Shown here: in pieces, positions 1 through 12,181 of the stretch | How the letters are laid out: each line of letters opens with the position of its first letter | How positions within the stretch are numbered: the stretch's first letter is position 1 | Origin: Mytilisepta virgata | Lineage: Eukaryota; Mollusca; Bivalvia; Mytilida; Mytilidae | DNA length: 64,000 nt | Reading direction: 5' to 3' | Assembly (NCBI GenBank): GCA_028015205.1 | Contig: CM051516.1 | Span: 27,146,593-27,210,592, forward strand | The notes under the pieces: model-generated | Told to the model about the DNA's origin: nothing | The model's input: only the letters and a program-made list of their open reading frames with translations | Database searches by the model: none | Translations under genes and position numbers: made by a program

Positions 1-869
1 GAAAAAAAAATTTTTTTTCTTGGCGCAAAATTGTTTTGGCAGTATTTCATATTTCTGTTTGATGTAGCATTTTGGTATTTTATAGTACTTCTAGAATTAC
101 CTCAACTTTTAGCACAAATGACCTCTTAATATGTAAATACAGCCAGCCCCCCCCCTACCCTTTCGATTTGACTGAATTTACATGTAAATGGATATAAAGT
201 ACATGTAGACAGCTAGGGGATATCCAGGGCTTCGTTAATGAGAAAAAATTATGACGCTAACTCCAACCAATTTCCTGAAAATAGCGTTCGCGCAGTGCAG
301 TAATAAAAAGCTATTTTCCGCCAGAAAACACAATATTCGTCCAAATGTTACCAATTTATTGCATCCGAATGTCAAAATTTCGCGTCAAATTAACAGTACT
401 TTATTCACGGAGATGTCGTCTGCTGAACATGCTGAAATGGCACCGGAAATCGAAATAAATAAACCGTGACATCAAATTTCTACATGAATCTTCATTCTGA
501 CATAAGTAAATGTGTACACGTACACTCCGTTTTCTATATATGACTATTTCCACATCAAACAGCAAAATGCATTATCCTGTGCCATGTTCACCCGACGACG
601 TCCCCTCTCGAAAAGAAAGAAATAAACTAAGTCCAGAAATATATAAATGGACGTCACGTGACTTACACAACGTCATCAACAGAAGTAAACATTATAGTAG
701 AAATGTACTTTTACTGTCACTTGTGTATCTAGAGAAATAAAAATACAATGCCCCCCCCTACTTGTATTCAGCAATCCATGGAAAACTAGCTACCTACAAA
801 TAAAAAAAATAATTAATAAACAAACAAACAAACAAACAAACAAACAAACAAATAAACAAAAACAAAAAA
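1..869. other. left flank, no supported gene
   Basis: No exon with convincing splice sites or recognisable protein similarity was seen. Short open frames at 251-469 and 510-740 lack any family signature. A CACGTG E-box overlapping a GACGTCAC CRE-like site lies near 651-661. A (CAAA)n microsatellite closes the stretch. None of the Cys-rich Kazal coding seen at 24.7-33.7 kb is visible here, so the missing 5' exons of that gene are not in this flank. Confidence 0.5.
817..853. repeat. (CAAA)n microsatellite
   Basis: About nine consecutive CAAA units, directly preceding the left arm of the inverted repeat at 870. It may represent the A-rich flank of that fold-back element. Confidence 0.9.
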
Positions 870-1032
870 GGCCCGTCCCGCCTTCAGAAAAAGAGATATT
901 GCTACTTCATTTTTTTTCTTTCTTTTATTTTTCTTTTGACAATTATTATTTGGAACAATATATTAAAAATTTAAATGATTTCAAGAGAAAATAGAAGTAG
1001 CAATATCTCTTTACTGAAGACGGGACGGGCCT
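870..1032. repeat. fold-back inverted repeat with A/T-tract flanks
   Basis: The left arm 870-908 (starts GGCCCGTCCCG) is the near-perfect reverse complement of the right arm 994-1032 (ends GACGGGACGGGCC), with two or three mismatches and one single-base indel. The left arm is preceded by an A-rich run. The right arm is followed by about 28 T, so the poly-A/T flanks also pair. The spacer is about 85 bp and AT-rich. This resembles a small fold-back or MITE-type element, or two retroposed tails head to head. No coding content. Confidence 0.75.
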
Positions 1033-1146
1033 TTTTTTTTTTTTTTTTTTTTTTTTTTGTTGTCTATTTTATTTATTTCCCAAGAGTTACGCCCCTTGCC
1101 AAAAATAGAGGGCTAGGGCCTCTTTATTACAAAACTGGACACGTGA

Positions 1147-2795
1147 AAAGGAAAGACCTTATCATTTGTGCTAGGCACAAATGACCTTTTAATTATTATT
1201 TTTCTTCTTTTCCGCCAACTTCGATGTCAAGAATTTTCTTCATTTCGCGACATATCGAAATGATATTTCAACAGTTGGTTCGGAATGATAAACCGGATTC
1301 AGGATTGACACCGCGAAGCCGAACTCTTTTCCATACAGAGTTATCTGCCCAAATACCGTAAACCATTGTTATCAAAATAACTCAGGAACCGTAACAAATA
1401 GCTGATCAAATATATTAGGAAAAATGTTCATCTTCACAAGACGCAAGTTTGTCATGTTTCGCTCAACTTGGTCTATCGACTCCTTATGGGAGTTACTGGC
1501 CCTTGAATATTTGACGGAGCGCGTGCATGATCAAAACTCATAAACCGTTAGTCGCAGAGACTTGGGACTTTCACCATTAGTCATCCGATGTCTTATTCTA
1601 CAAAATGACCCCAAGGTCAAAGGTCAAGGTCGCACTTGACCTTTGACCTTATACCTTGTTATGAGAATAACTCAGAAACCGTAAAAGATAGCTGATGAAA
1701 TATGTTGGCAAAAATGTTCATCTTTGCAAGACGCAACTTTGTCATGTTTCGCTCAACTTGGTTTATCGACTCCTTATAGGAGTTACTGGCCCTTGAATAT
1801 TTGACGAAACACGTACATGGTCAAAACTCAAAAACTGTTAATCGTAGAGACTTGGGACTTTCACCAATAGTCATCAAATGTCTTATTCTTCAAAATGACC
1901 CCAAGGTCAAAGGTCAATGTCACACTTGACCTTTGACCTTATACCTTGTTACAAGAATAACCTTGTTATGAGAATAACTCAGAAACCGTAACAAATAGCT
2001 GATGAAATATATTGGGGGAAATGTTTATCTTGTCAAGATCTAAGTTTGTCTCATTGGGTCTGAAGTTGTACGATGACTCCTTATACGAGTTACTGCCTTT
2101 GAGGCATGTTTATTTTATCCTATATCTCGAAAACCATTATAGATATGAAGAAAATGTAAATACAAAAAAAGATCAGTTTCAAAAGATCTACATTTTAGTA
2201 CCAAGGTCAAAAGTCAGATATCAAGGTCATTGAAAAAGCCCTTAGCAACCGACGGAAAAGTACCTAGCAACCATATATATTTATGGTCAGGACCCTATTA
2301 TACAACTATAGGGGTGAAAATTGAAGGTCAAAGATCAAGGTCATTGAAAAAGTCCTTAGCAACCGATGGAAAAGTACCTAGCAACCATATATATTTCTGT
2401 TCAGGATCATATTATAGAGTTATAGAGGTCAAAATGGAAGGTCAAGGGTCAAGGTCATCAAAAAAGCCCTTAGATACTGATGGAAAAGTACCTAGCAACC
2501 ATATCTATTTTTGTTCAGGATCATATTATAGAACCATAGAGGTCAAAATGGAAGGTCAAGGGTCAAGGTCATCGAAAAATTCCTTAGTAACTGATGGAAA
2601 AGTACCTAGCAACCATATATATTTATGCTCAGGACTCTATCATAGAGCCGTAGAAGTCAAAATGGAAGGTCAAGAGTCAAGGTCATTGGGACAGAGTCCT
2701 ATATTTTGACTAATATCCTTAGCAACTTAGGATTAAAAGGTCAATTTGACTAGGGAAAGACCTTGCAATTGTTCTCTGAACAATTGTCTTTCTAG
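1147..2795 (+). repeat. array unit 1
   Basis: The left edge is diverged. GGAAAGACCTT at 1150-1160 leads into a hairpin CATTTGTGC-TAG-GCACAAATG not seen in other units. It has two B modules with palindromes at 1613-1650 and 1903-1940, then link C, then about four D modules, then terminal hairpin 2766-2786 and CTAG 2792-2795. It is near-identical to unit 8 (offset 12,791). Confidence 0.8.
2766..2795 (+). other. representative unit-terminal hairpin plus CTAG
   Basis: Perfect 9-bp stem 2766-2774 / 2778-2786 with a 3-nt TCT loop, five bases, then CTAG at 2792-2795 followed by T. The same arrangement ends units 2, 3, 4, 6, 7, 8, 9, 10 and 11 (CTAG at 4784, 6611, 8327, 12178, 13903, 15583, 18944, 21338 and 23164). 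It is deleted only at the unit 5/6 junction near 10283. This is the Helitron-type 3' end layout. Confidence 0.65.
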
Positions 2796-4787
2796 TTCTT
2801 ATTATTAAGGTCTTTCCCGTTTCCAACGGAAAGACCTTTCTGTAATTCGTATGATTATTATTATTATTATTATTATTATTCTTATTATTATTATTATTAT
2901 TTTTCTTCTTTTCCGCCAACTTCGATGTCAAGAATTTTCTTCGTTTCGCGACATATCGAAATGATATTTCACCAGTTGGTTCAGAATGATAAACCGGATT
3001 CAGGATTGACACCGCGAAGCCGAACTCTTTTCCATACAGAGTTATCTGCCCAAATACCGTAAACCCTTGTTACCAAAATAACTCAGGAACCGTAACAAAT
3101 AGCTGATCAAATATATAAGGAAAAATGTTCATCTTCGCAAGACGGAAGTTTGTCATGTTTCGCTCAACTTGGTTTATCGACTCCTTATAGGAGTTACTGG
3201 CCCTTGAATATTTGACGGAGCGCGTGCATGATCAAAACTCGTAAACTGTTAGTCGTAGAGACTTGGGACTTTCACCATTATTCATCAGATGTCTTATTCT
3301 ACAAAATGACCCGAAGGTCAAAGGTCAAGGTCACACTTGACCTTTGACCTTATACCTTGTTACAAGAATAACTCAGAAACCGTAACAAATAGCTGATGAA
3401 ATATGTTGGCAAAAATGTTCATCTTCGCAAGACGCAACTTTGTCATGTTTCGCTCAACTTGGTTTATCGACTCCTTATAGGAGTTACTGGCCCTTGAATA
3501 TTTGACGGAGCGCGTGCATGATCAAAACTCGTAAACTGTTAGTCGCAGAGACTTGGGACTTTCACCATTATTCATCAGATGTCTTATTCTACAAAATGAC
3601 CCGAAGGTCAAAGGTCAAGGTCACACTTGACCTTTGACCTTATACCTTGTTACAAGAATAACTCAGAAACCGTAACAAATAGCTGATGAAATATGTTGGC
3701 AAAAATGTTCATCTTCGCAAGACGCAACTTTGTCATGTTTCGCTCAACTTGGTTTATCGACTCCTTATAGGAGTTACTGGCCCTTGAATATTTGACGAAA
3801 CGCGTACATGGTCAAAACTCAGAAACTGTTAGTCGTAGAGACTTGGGACTTTCAACAATAGTCATCAAATGTCTTATTCTTCAAAATGACCCCAAGGTCA
3901 AAGGTCAAGGTCGCACTTGACCTTTGACCTTATACCTTGTTATGAGAATAACTCAGAAACCTTAACAAATAGCTGATGAAGTATATTGTAGGAAATGTTT
4001 ATCTTGTCAAGATCTAAGTTTGTCTCATTGGGTCTGAAGTTGTACGATGACTCCTTATACGAGTTACTGCCCTTGATGCATGTTTGTTTTATCCTATATC
4101 TCGAAAACCATTATAGATATGAAGAAAATGTTAATACAAAAAAAGATCAGTTTCAAAAGATCTACATTTTAGTACCAAGGTCAAAAGTCAAATATCAAGG
4201 TCATCAAAAAAGCCCTTAGCAACCGACGGAAAAGTACCTAGCAACCATATATATTTATGGTCAGGACCCTATTATAGAACTATAGAGGTGAAAATTGAAG
4301 GTCAAGGATCAAGGTCATTGAAAAAGTCCTTAGCAACCGATGGAAAAGTACCTAGCAACCATATATATTTATGTTCAGGATCATATTATATAGCCATAGA
4401 GATCAAAATGGAAGGTCAAGGATCAAGGTCATCGAAAAAGTCCTTAGTAACTGATGGAAAAGTACCTAGCAACCATATATATTTATGCTCAGGATCATAT
4501 TATAGAGCCATAGAGGTCAAAATGAAAGGTCAAGGGTCAAGGTCATCGAAAAAGTCCTAGGTAACTGATGGAAAAGTACCTAGCAACCAATATATTTATG
4601 TTCAGGGACCTATTTTAGAGCTGTAGAGGTCAAAATCGAAGGTCAAAGGTCCAGGTCATTGTCACAGAATCCTATATTTTGACTATGCAAGTCAAAACAG
4701 AAGGTCAACATTCATGCTTAATAGCCTTAATTGGAATTTGAGACGGGAAAGACCTTGCAATTGTTCTCTGAACAATTGTCTTTCTAG
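2796..4787 (+). repeat. array unit 2
   Basis: It starts with a second type of hairpin (11-bp arms AAGGTCTTTCC / GGAAAGACCTT, about 2808-2840) and a (TTA)n run (about 2846-2900). It then carries three B modules rather than two, of which the second and third are nearly identical. This unit has no counterpart in the 8-9-10 duplicate block, so it was lost there or inserted here. Confidence 0.8.
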
Positions 4788-6614
4788 TTATTTTTCTTCT
4801 TTTCCGCCAACTTCGATGCCAAGAATTTTCTTCGTTTCGCGACATATCGAAATGATATTTCACCAGTTGGTTCGGAATGATAAACCGGATTCAGGATTGA
4901 CACCGCGAAGCCGAACTCTTTTCCATACAGAGTTATCTGCCCAAATACCGTAAACCCTTGTTACCAAAATAACTCAGGAACCGTAACAAATAGCTGATCA
5001 AATATATAAGGAAAAATGTTCATCTTCGCAAGACGCAAGTTTGTCATGTTTCGCTCAACTTGGTTTATCGACTCCTTATGGGAGTTACTGGCCCTTGAAT
5101 ATTTGACGGAGCGCGTGCATGATCAAAACTCGTAAACTGTTAGTCGTAGAGACTTGGGACTTTCACCATTATACATCAGATGTCTTATTCTATAAAATGA
5201 CCCCAAGGTCAAAGGTCAAGGTCACACTTGACCTTTGACCTTATACCTTGTTACAAGAATAACTCAGAAACCGTAACAAATAGCTGATCAAATATGTTGG
5301 CAAAAATGTTCATCTTCGCAAGACGCAACTTTGTCATGTTTCGCTCAACTTGGTTTATCGACTCCTTATAGGAGTTACTGGCCCTTGAATATTTGACGAA
5401 ACGCGTACATGGTCAAAACTCATAAACTGTTAGTCGTAGAGACTTGGGACTTTCAACAATAGTCATCAAATGTCTTATTCTTCAAAATGACCCCAAGGTC
5501 AAAGGTCAAGGTCGCACTTGACCTTTGACCTTATACCTTGTTATGAGAATAACTCAGAAACCGTAACAAATAGCTGATGAAATATATCGGGGAAAATGTT
5601 TATCTTGTCAAGATCTAAGTTTGTCTCATTGGGTCTGAAGTTGTACGATCACTCCTTATAGGAGTTAATGCCCTTGACTCATGTTAATTTTACACTATAT
5701 CTCGAAAACCATTATAGATATGAAGAAAAGGTTAATACAAAAAAAGATCAGTTTCAAAAGATCTACATTTTAGTACCAAGGTCAAAAGTCAGATATCAAG
5801 GTCATCAAAAAAGCCCTTAGCAACCGACGGAAAAGTACCTAGCAACCATATATAGTTATGGTCAGGACCCTATTATAGAACTAAAGAGGTGAAAAGTGAA
5901 GGTCAAGGATCAAGGTCATTGAAAAAGTCCTTAGCAACCGATGGAAAAGTACCTAGCAACCATATATATTTATGTTCAGGATCATATTATAGAGCCATAG
6001 AGGTCAAAATGGAAGGTCAAGGGTCAAGATCATCGAAAAAGTCCTTAGTTACTGATGGAAAAGTACCTAGCAACCATATATATTTATGCTCAGGACACTA
6101 TTATAGAGCCGTACAGGTCAAAATGGAAGGTCAAGGGTCAAGGTCATTGAAAAAGTCCTTAGCAACTGATGGAAAAGTACCTAGCAACCATATATATTTA
6201 TGTTCAGGAACCTTTTTTAGAGCTGTAGAGGTAAAATGGAAGGTCATTGGTCAAGGGCATTGAAAAAGTCCTTAGTAACCGATGAAAAAGTACCTAGCAA
6301 CCATATATATTTATGCTCAGGACCGTATTATAGAGCCGTAGAGCTTAAAATGGAAGGTCAAGGGTCAAGGTCATTGTAAAAGTCCTTAGCAACCGATGTA
6401 AAAGTACCTAGCAACCATATATATTTATGTTCAGGGACCTATTTTAGAGCTGTAGAGGTCAAAATCGAAGGTCAATGGTCAAGTTCAATGTGACAGAGTC
6501 CTATATTTTGACTATACAAGTCAAAATAGAAGGTCAAGTCATGCTTAATAGCCTTAATTGCTATTTGACAAGGGAAAGACCTTGCAATTGTTCTCTGAAC
6601 AATTGTCTTTCTAG
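4788..6614 (+). repeat. array unit 3
   Basis: No (TTA)n expansion at its start. It has two B modules, link C, and six or seven D modules. It is near-identical to unit 9 (offset 10,808 before and 12,333 after the Tc1 insertion), so it shows the empty Tc1 target site at about 5291-5297. Confidence 0.8.
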
Positions 6615-8330
6615 TTCTTATTATTATTTTTCTTCTTTTCCGCCAACTTCGATGTCAAGAATTTTCTTCATTTCGCGACATATCGAAATGATATTTCACC
6701 AGTTGGTTCGGAATGATAAACCGGATTCAGGATTGACACCGGGAAGCCGAACTCCTTTCGATACAGAGTTATCTGCCCAAATACCGTAAACCTTTGTTAC
6801 CAAATAACTCAGTAACCGTAACAAATAGCTGATCAAATATATTAGGAAAAATGTTCATCTTCGCAAGTCGCAACTTTGTCATGTTTCGCTCAACTTGGTT
6901 TATCGACTCCTTATAGGAGTTACTGGCCCTTGAATATTTGACGGAACGCGTGCATGGTCAAAACTCATAAACCATTAGTTGTAAAGACTTGGGACTTTCA
7001 CCAATAGTCATCAGATGTCTTATTCTTCAAAATAACCCCAAGGTCAAAGGTCAAGGTCGCACTTGACCTTTGACCTTATACCTTGTTACCAGAATAACTC
7101 AGAAACCGTAACAAATAGCTGATGAAATATGTTGGCAAAAATGTTCATCTTTGCAAGACGCAACTTTGTCATGTTTCGCTCAACTTGTTTTGTCGACTCC
7201 TTATAGGAGTTACTGGCCCTTGAATATTTGACGAAATGCGTACATGGTCAAAACTCATAAACTGTTAGTTGTAGAGACTTGGGACTTTCACCAATAGTCA
7301 TCAAATGTCTTATTCGTCAAAATGGCCCCAAGGTCAAAGGTCAAGGTCGCACTTGACCTTTGACCTGATACCTTGTTATCAGAATAACTCAGAAACCGTA
7401 ACAAATAGCTGATGAAATATATAAGGGAAAATGTTTATCTTGTCAAGATCTAAGTTTTTCTCATTGGGTCTGAAGTTGTACGATAACTCCTTATAGGAGT
7501 TAATGCCCTTGAATCATATTTATTTTACACTATATCTCGAAAACCATTATAGATATGAAGAAAATGTTAATACAAAAAAAGATCAGTTTCAAAAGATCTA
7601 CATTTTAGTACCAAGGTCAAAAGTCAGATATCAAGGTCATCAAAAAAGCCCTTAGCAACCGACGGAAAAGTACCTAGCAACCATATATATTTATGGTCAG
7701 GACCCTAATATAGAACTATAGAGGTGAAAATTGAAGGTCAAGGATCAAGGTCATTGAAAAAGTCCTTAGTAACCGATTGAAAAGTACCTAGCAACCATAT
7801 ATATTTATGTTCAGGATCATATTAGAGAGCCATAGAGGTCAAAATGGAAGGTCAAGTGTCAAGGTCATTGAAAAAGTCCTTAGCAACTGATGGGAAAGTA
7901 CCTAGCAACCATATATATTTATGTTCAGGAACCTTTTTGAGAGCTGTAAGGGTAAAATGGAAGGTCATTGGTCAAGGTCATTGAAAAAGTCCTTAGTAAC
8001 CGATGGAAAAGTACCTAGCAACCATATATATTTATGCTCAGGACCATATTATAGAGCCGTAGAGCTTAAAATGGAAGGTCAAGGGTCAAGGTCATTGAAA
8101 AAGTCCTTAGTAACCGATGTAAAAGTACCTAGCAACCATATATATTTATGTTCAGGGACCTATTTTAGAGCTGTAGAGGTCAAAATGAAAGGTCAAGGTC
8201 ATTGTGACAGAGTCCTATATTTTGACTATCCAAGTCAAAACAGAAGGTCAACAGTTATCCTTAATAGCCTTAATTGCAATTTGACACGGGAAAGACCTTG
8301 CAATTGTTCTCTGAACAATTGTCTTTCTAG
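6615..8330 (+). repeat. array unit 4
   Basis: Two B modules and about five or six D modules. It matches the first part of unit 10 (offset about 12,331-12,333) until the D region near 7.7 kb, where the two diverge because unit 10 has an expanded D tract. Confidence 0.8.
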
Positions 8331-10283
8331 TTATTATTAAGGTCTTTCCCGTTTCCAACGGAAAGACCTTTCTGTAATTCGTATGATTATTATTAAGGTC
8401 TTTCCCGTTTCCAACGGAAAGACCTTTCTGTAATTCGTATGATTATTATTATTATTATTATTATTATTCTTATTATTATTATTATTATTTTTCTTCTTTT
8501 CCGCCAACTTCGATGTCAAGAATTTTCTTCATTTCGCGACATATCAAAATGATATTTCACCAGTTGGTTCGAAATGATAAACCGGATTCAGGATTGACAC
8601 CGCGAAGCCGAACTCTTTTCCATACAGAGTTATCTGCCCAAATACCGTAAACCCTTGTTACCAAAATAACTCAGGAACCGTAACAAATAGCTGATCAAAT
8701 ATATAAGGAAAAATGTTCATCTTCGCAAGACACAAGTTTGTCATGTTTCGCTCAACTTGGTTTATCGACTCCTTATGGGAGTTACTGGCCCTTGAATATT
8801 TGACGGAGCGCGTGCATGATCAAAACTCGTAAACTGTTAGTCGTAGAGACTTGGGACTTTCACCATTATACGTCAGATGTCTTATTCTACAAAATGACCC
8901 CAAGGTCAAAGGTCAAGGTCACACTTGACCTTTGACCTTATACCTTGTTACCAGAATAACTCATAAACCGTAACAAATAGCTGATCAAATATGTTGGCAA
9001 AAATGTTCATCTTTGCAAGACGCAACTTTTTCATGTTTCGCTCAACTTGGTTTATCGACTCCTTATAGGAGTTACTGGCCCTTGAATATTTGACGAAACG
9101 CGTACATGGTCAAAACTCATAAACTGTTAGTCGTAGAGACTTGGGACTTTCAACAATAGTCATCAAATGTCTTATTCTTCAAAATGACCCCAAGGTCAAA
9201 GGTCAAGGTCGCACTTGACCTTTGACCTTATACCTTGTTATGAGAATAACTCAGAAGCCGTAACAAATAGCTGATGAAATATATTGGGGAAAATGTTTAT
9301 CTTGTCAAGATCTAAGTTTGTCTCATTGGGTCTGAAGTTGTACGATGACTCCTTATAGGAGTTAATGCCCTTGACTCATGTTAATTTTACGCTATATCTC
9401 GAAAACCATTATAGATATGAAGAAAAGGTTAATACAAAAAAAGATCAGTTTCAAAAGATCTACATTTTAGTACCAAGGTCAAAAGTCAGATATCAAGGTC
9501 ATCAAAAAAGCCCTTAGCAACCGACGGAAAAGTACCTAGCAACCATATATATTTATGGTCAGGACCCTATTATAGAACTATAGAGGTGAAAATTGAAGGT
9601 CAAGGATCAAGGTCATTGAAAAAGTCCTTAGCAACCAATGGAAAAGTACCTAGCAACCATATATATTTATGTTCAGGATCATATTATAGAGCCATAGAGG
9701 TCAAAATGGAAGGTCTAGGGTCAAGGTCATCGAAAAAGTCCTTAGTTACTGATGGAAAAGTACTTAGCAACCATATATATTTATGCTCAGGACACTATTA
9801 TAGAGCCGTACAGGTCAAAATGGAAGGTTAAGGGTCAAGGTCATTGAAAAAGTCCTTAGCAACTGATGGAAAAGTACCTAGCAACCATATATATTTATGT
9901 TCAGGAACCTTTTTTAGAGCTGTTGAGGTAAAATGGAAGGTCATTGGTCAAGGTCATTGAAAAAGTCCTTAGTAACCGATGGAAAAGTACCTAGCAACCA
10001 TATATATTTATGCTCAGGACCATATTATAGAGCCGTAGAACTTAAAATGGAAGGTCAAGGGTCAAGGTCATTGAAAAAGTCCTTAGCAACCGATGTAAAA
10101 GTACCTAGCAACCATATATATTTATGTTCAGGGACCTATTTTAGAGGTGTAGAGGTCAAAATCGAAGGTCAATGGTCAAGTTGTGTGACAGAGTCCTATA
10201 ATTTGACTATACAAGTCAAAATAGAAGGTCAACAGTCATGCTTAATAGCCTTAATTGCTATTTGACAAGGGAAAGACCTTGCA
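8331..10283 (+). repeat. array unit 5
   Basis: It begins with two successive copies of the AAGGTCTTTCC hairpin (about 8339-8370 and 8396-8427) and a (TTA)n run (8440-8487). Its 3' end lacks the CAATTGTTC hairpin: the sequence jumps from GACCTTGCAA into CGGAAAGACC, as expected from recombination between the two hairpin types, which share GGAAAGACCTT. It is near-identical to unit 6 (offset 1870). Confidence 0.8.
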
Positions 10284-12181
10284 ACGGAAAGACCTTTCTG
10301 TAATTCGTATGATTATTATTATTATTATTATTATTATTCTTATTATTATTATTATTATTTTTCTTCTTTTCCGCTAACTTCGATGTCAAGAATTTTCTTC
10401 ATTTCGCGACATATCGAAATGATATTTCACCAGTTGGTTCGGAATGATAAACCAGATTCAGGATTGACACCGCGAAGCCGAACTCTTTTCCATACAGAGT
10501 TATCTGCCCAAATACCGTAAACCCTTGTTACCAAAATAACTCAGGAACCGTAACAAATAGCTGATCAAATATATAAGGAAAAATGTTCATCTTCGCAAGA
10601 CGCAAGTTTGTCATGTTTCGCTCAACTTGGTTTATCGACTCCTTATGGGAGTTACTGGCCCTTGAATATTTGACGGAGCGCGTGCATGATCAAAACTCGT
10701 AAACTGTTAGTCGTAGAGACTTGGGACTTTCACCATTATACGTCAGATGTCTTATTCTACAAAATGACCCCAAGGTCAAAGGTCAAGGTCACACTTGACC
10801 TTTGACCTTATACCTTGTTACCAGAATAACTCATAAACCGTAACAAATAGCTGATCAAATATGTTGGCAAAAATGTTCATCTTTGCAAGACGCAACTTTT
10901 TCATGTTTCGCTCAACTTGGTTTATCGACTCCTTATAGGAGTTACTGGCCCTTGAATATTTGACGAAACGCGTACATGGTCAAAACTCATAAACTGTTAG
11001 TCGTAGAGACTTGGGACTTTCAACAATAGTCATCAAATGTCTTATTCTTCAAAATGACCCCAAGGTCAAAGGTCAAGGTCGCACTTGACCTTTGACCTTA
11101 TACCTTGTTATGAGAATAACTCAGAAACCGTAACAAATAGCTGATGAAATATATTGGGGAAAATGTTTATCTTGTCAAGATCTAAGTTTGTCTCATTGGG
11201 TCTGAAGTTGTACGATGACTCCTTATAGGAGTTAATGCCCTTGACTCATGTTAATTTTACGCTATATCTCGAAAACCATTATAGATATGAAGAAAAGGTT
11301 AATACAAAAAAAGATCAGTTTCAAAAGATCTACATTTTAGTACCAAGGTCAAAAGTCAGATATCAAGGTCATCAAAAAAGCCCTTAGCAACCGACGGAAA
11401 AGTACCTAGCAACCATATATATTTATGGTCAGGACCCTATTATAGAACTATAGAGGTGAAAATTGAAGGTCAAGGATCAAGGTCATTGAAAAAGTCCTTA
11501 GCAACCAATGGAAAAGTACCTAGCAACCATATATATTTATGTTCAGGATCATATTATAGAGCCATAGAGGTCAAAATGGAAGGTCTAGGGTCAAGGTCAT
11601 CGAAAAAGTCCTTAGTTACTGATGGAAAAGTACTTAGCAACCATATATATTTATGCTCAGGACACTATTATAGAGCCGTACAGGTCAAAATGGAAGGTTA
11701 AGGGTCAAGGTCATTGAAAAAGTCCTTAGCAACTGATGGAAAAGTACCTAGCAACCATATATATTTATGTTCAGGAACCTTTTTTAGAGCTGTTGAGGTA
11801 AAATGGAAGGTCATTGGTCAAGGTCATTGAAAAAGTCCTTAGTAACCGATGGAAAAGTACCTAGCAACCATATACATTTATGCTCAGGACCATATTATAG
11901 AGCCGTAGAACTTAAAATGGAAGGTCAAGGGTCAAGGTCATTGAAAAAGTCCTTAGCAACCGATGTAAAAGTACCTAGCAACCATATATATTTATGTTCA
12001 GGGACCTATTTTAGAGGTGTAGAGGTCAAAATCGAAGGTCAATGGTCAAGTTGTGTGACAGAGTCCTATAATTTGACTATACAAGTCAAAATAGAAGGTC
12101 AACAGTCATGCTTAATAGCCTTAATTGCTATTTGACAAGGGAAAGACCTTGCAATTGTTCTCTGAACAATTGTCTTTCTAG
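10284..12181 (+). repeat. array unit 6
   Basis: (TTA)n start at about 10311-10358, two B modules, link C and six or seven D modules. Near-identical to unit 5 over about 1.85 kb, indicating a recent single-unit duplication. Confidence 0.8.

Noticed and set aside
251..469. 72-codon open frame starting MTLTPTNF
   Set aside because: No domain, splice signal or promoter support; its length is within chance expectation for a 64-kb window.
2230..2709. 159-codon open frame (and its copy at 15021-15500) made of a 36-residue repeat, SNHIYLCSGSYYRA type
   Set aside because: The 108-bp module is divisible by three and happens to lack stops in one frame, so tandem copies extend it. Other units break the frame repeatedly with stops and indels. 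There is no splice signal or start context, and the open stretch is explained by repeat structure.
2719..3012. Minus-strand open frames with poly-Asn runs (also 8337-8519 and 13824-14021)
   Set aside because: They are translations of the (TTA)n microsatellite and array leader, not genes.
4714..4953. Repeated short plus-strand frames (RERPCNCSLNNC type) at unit borders
   Set aside because: They cover the terminal hairpin and unit leader; they are present at most unit junctions and vary with indels.
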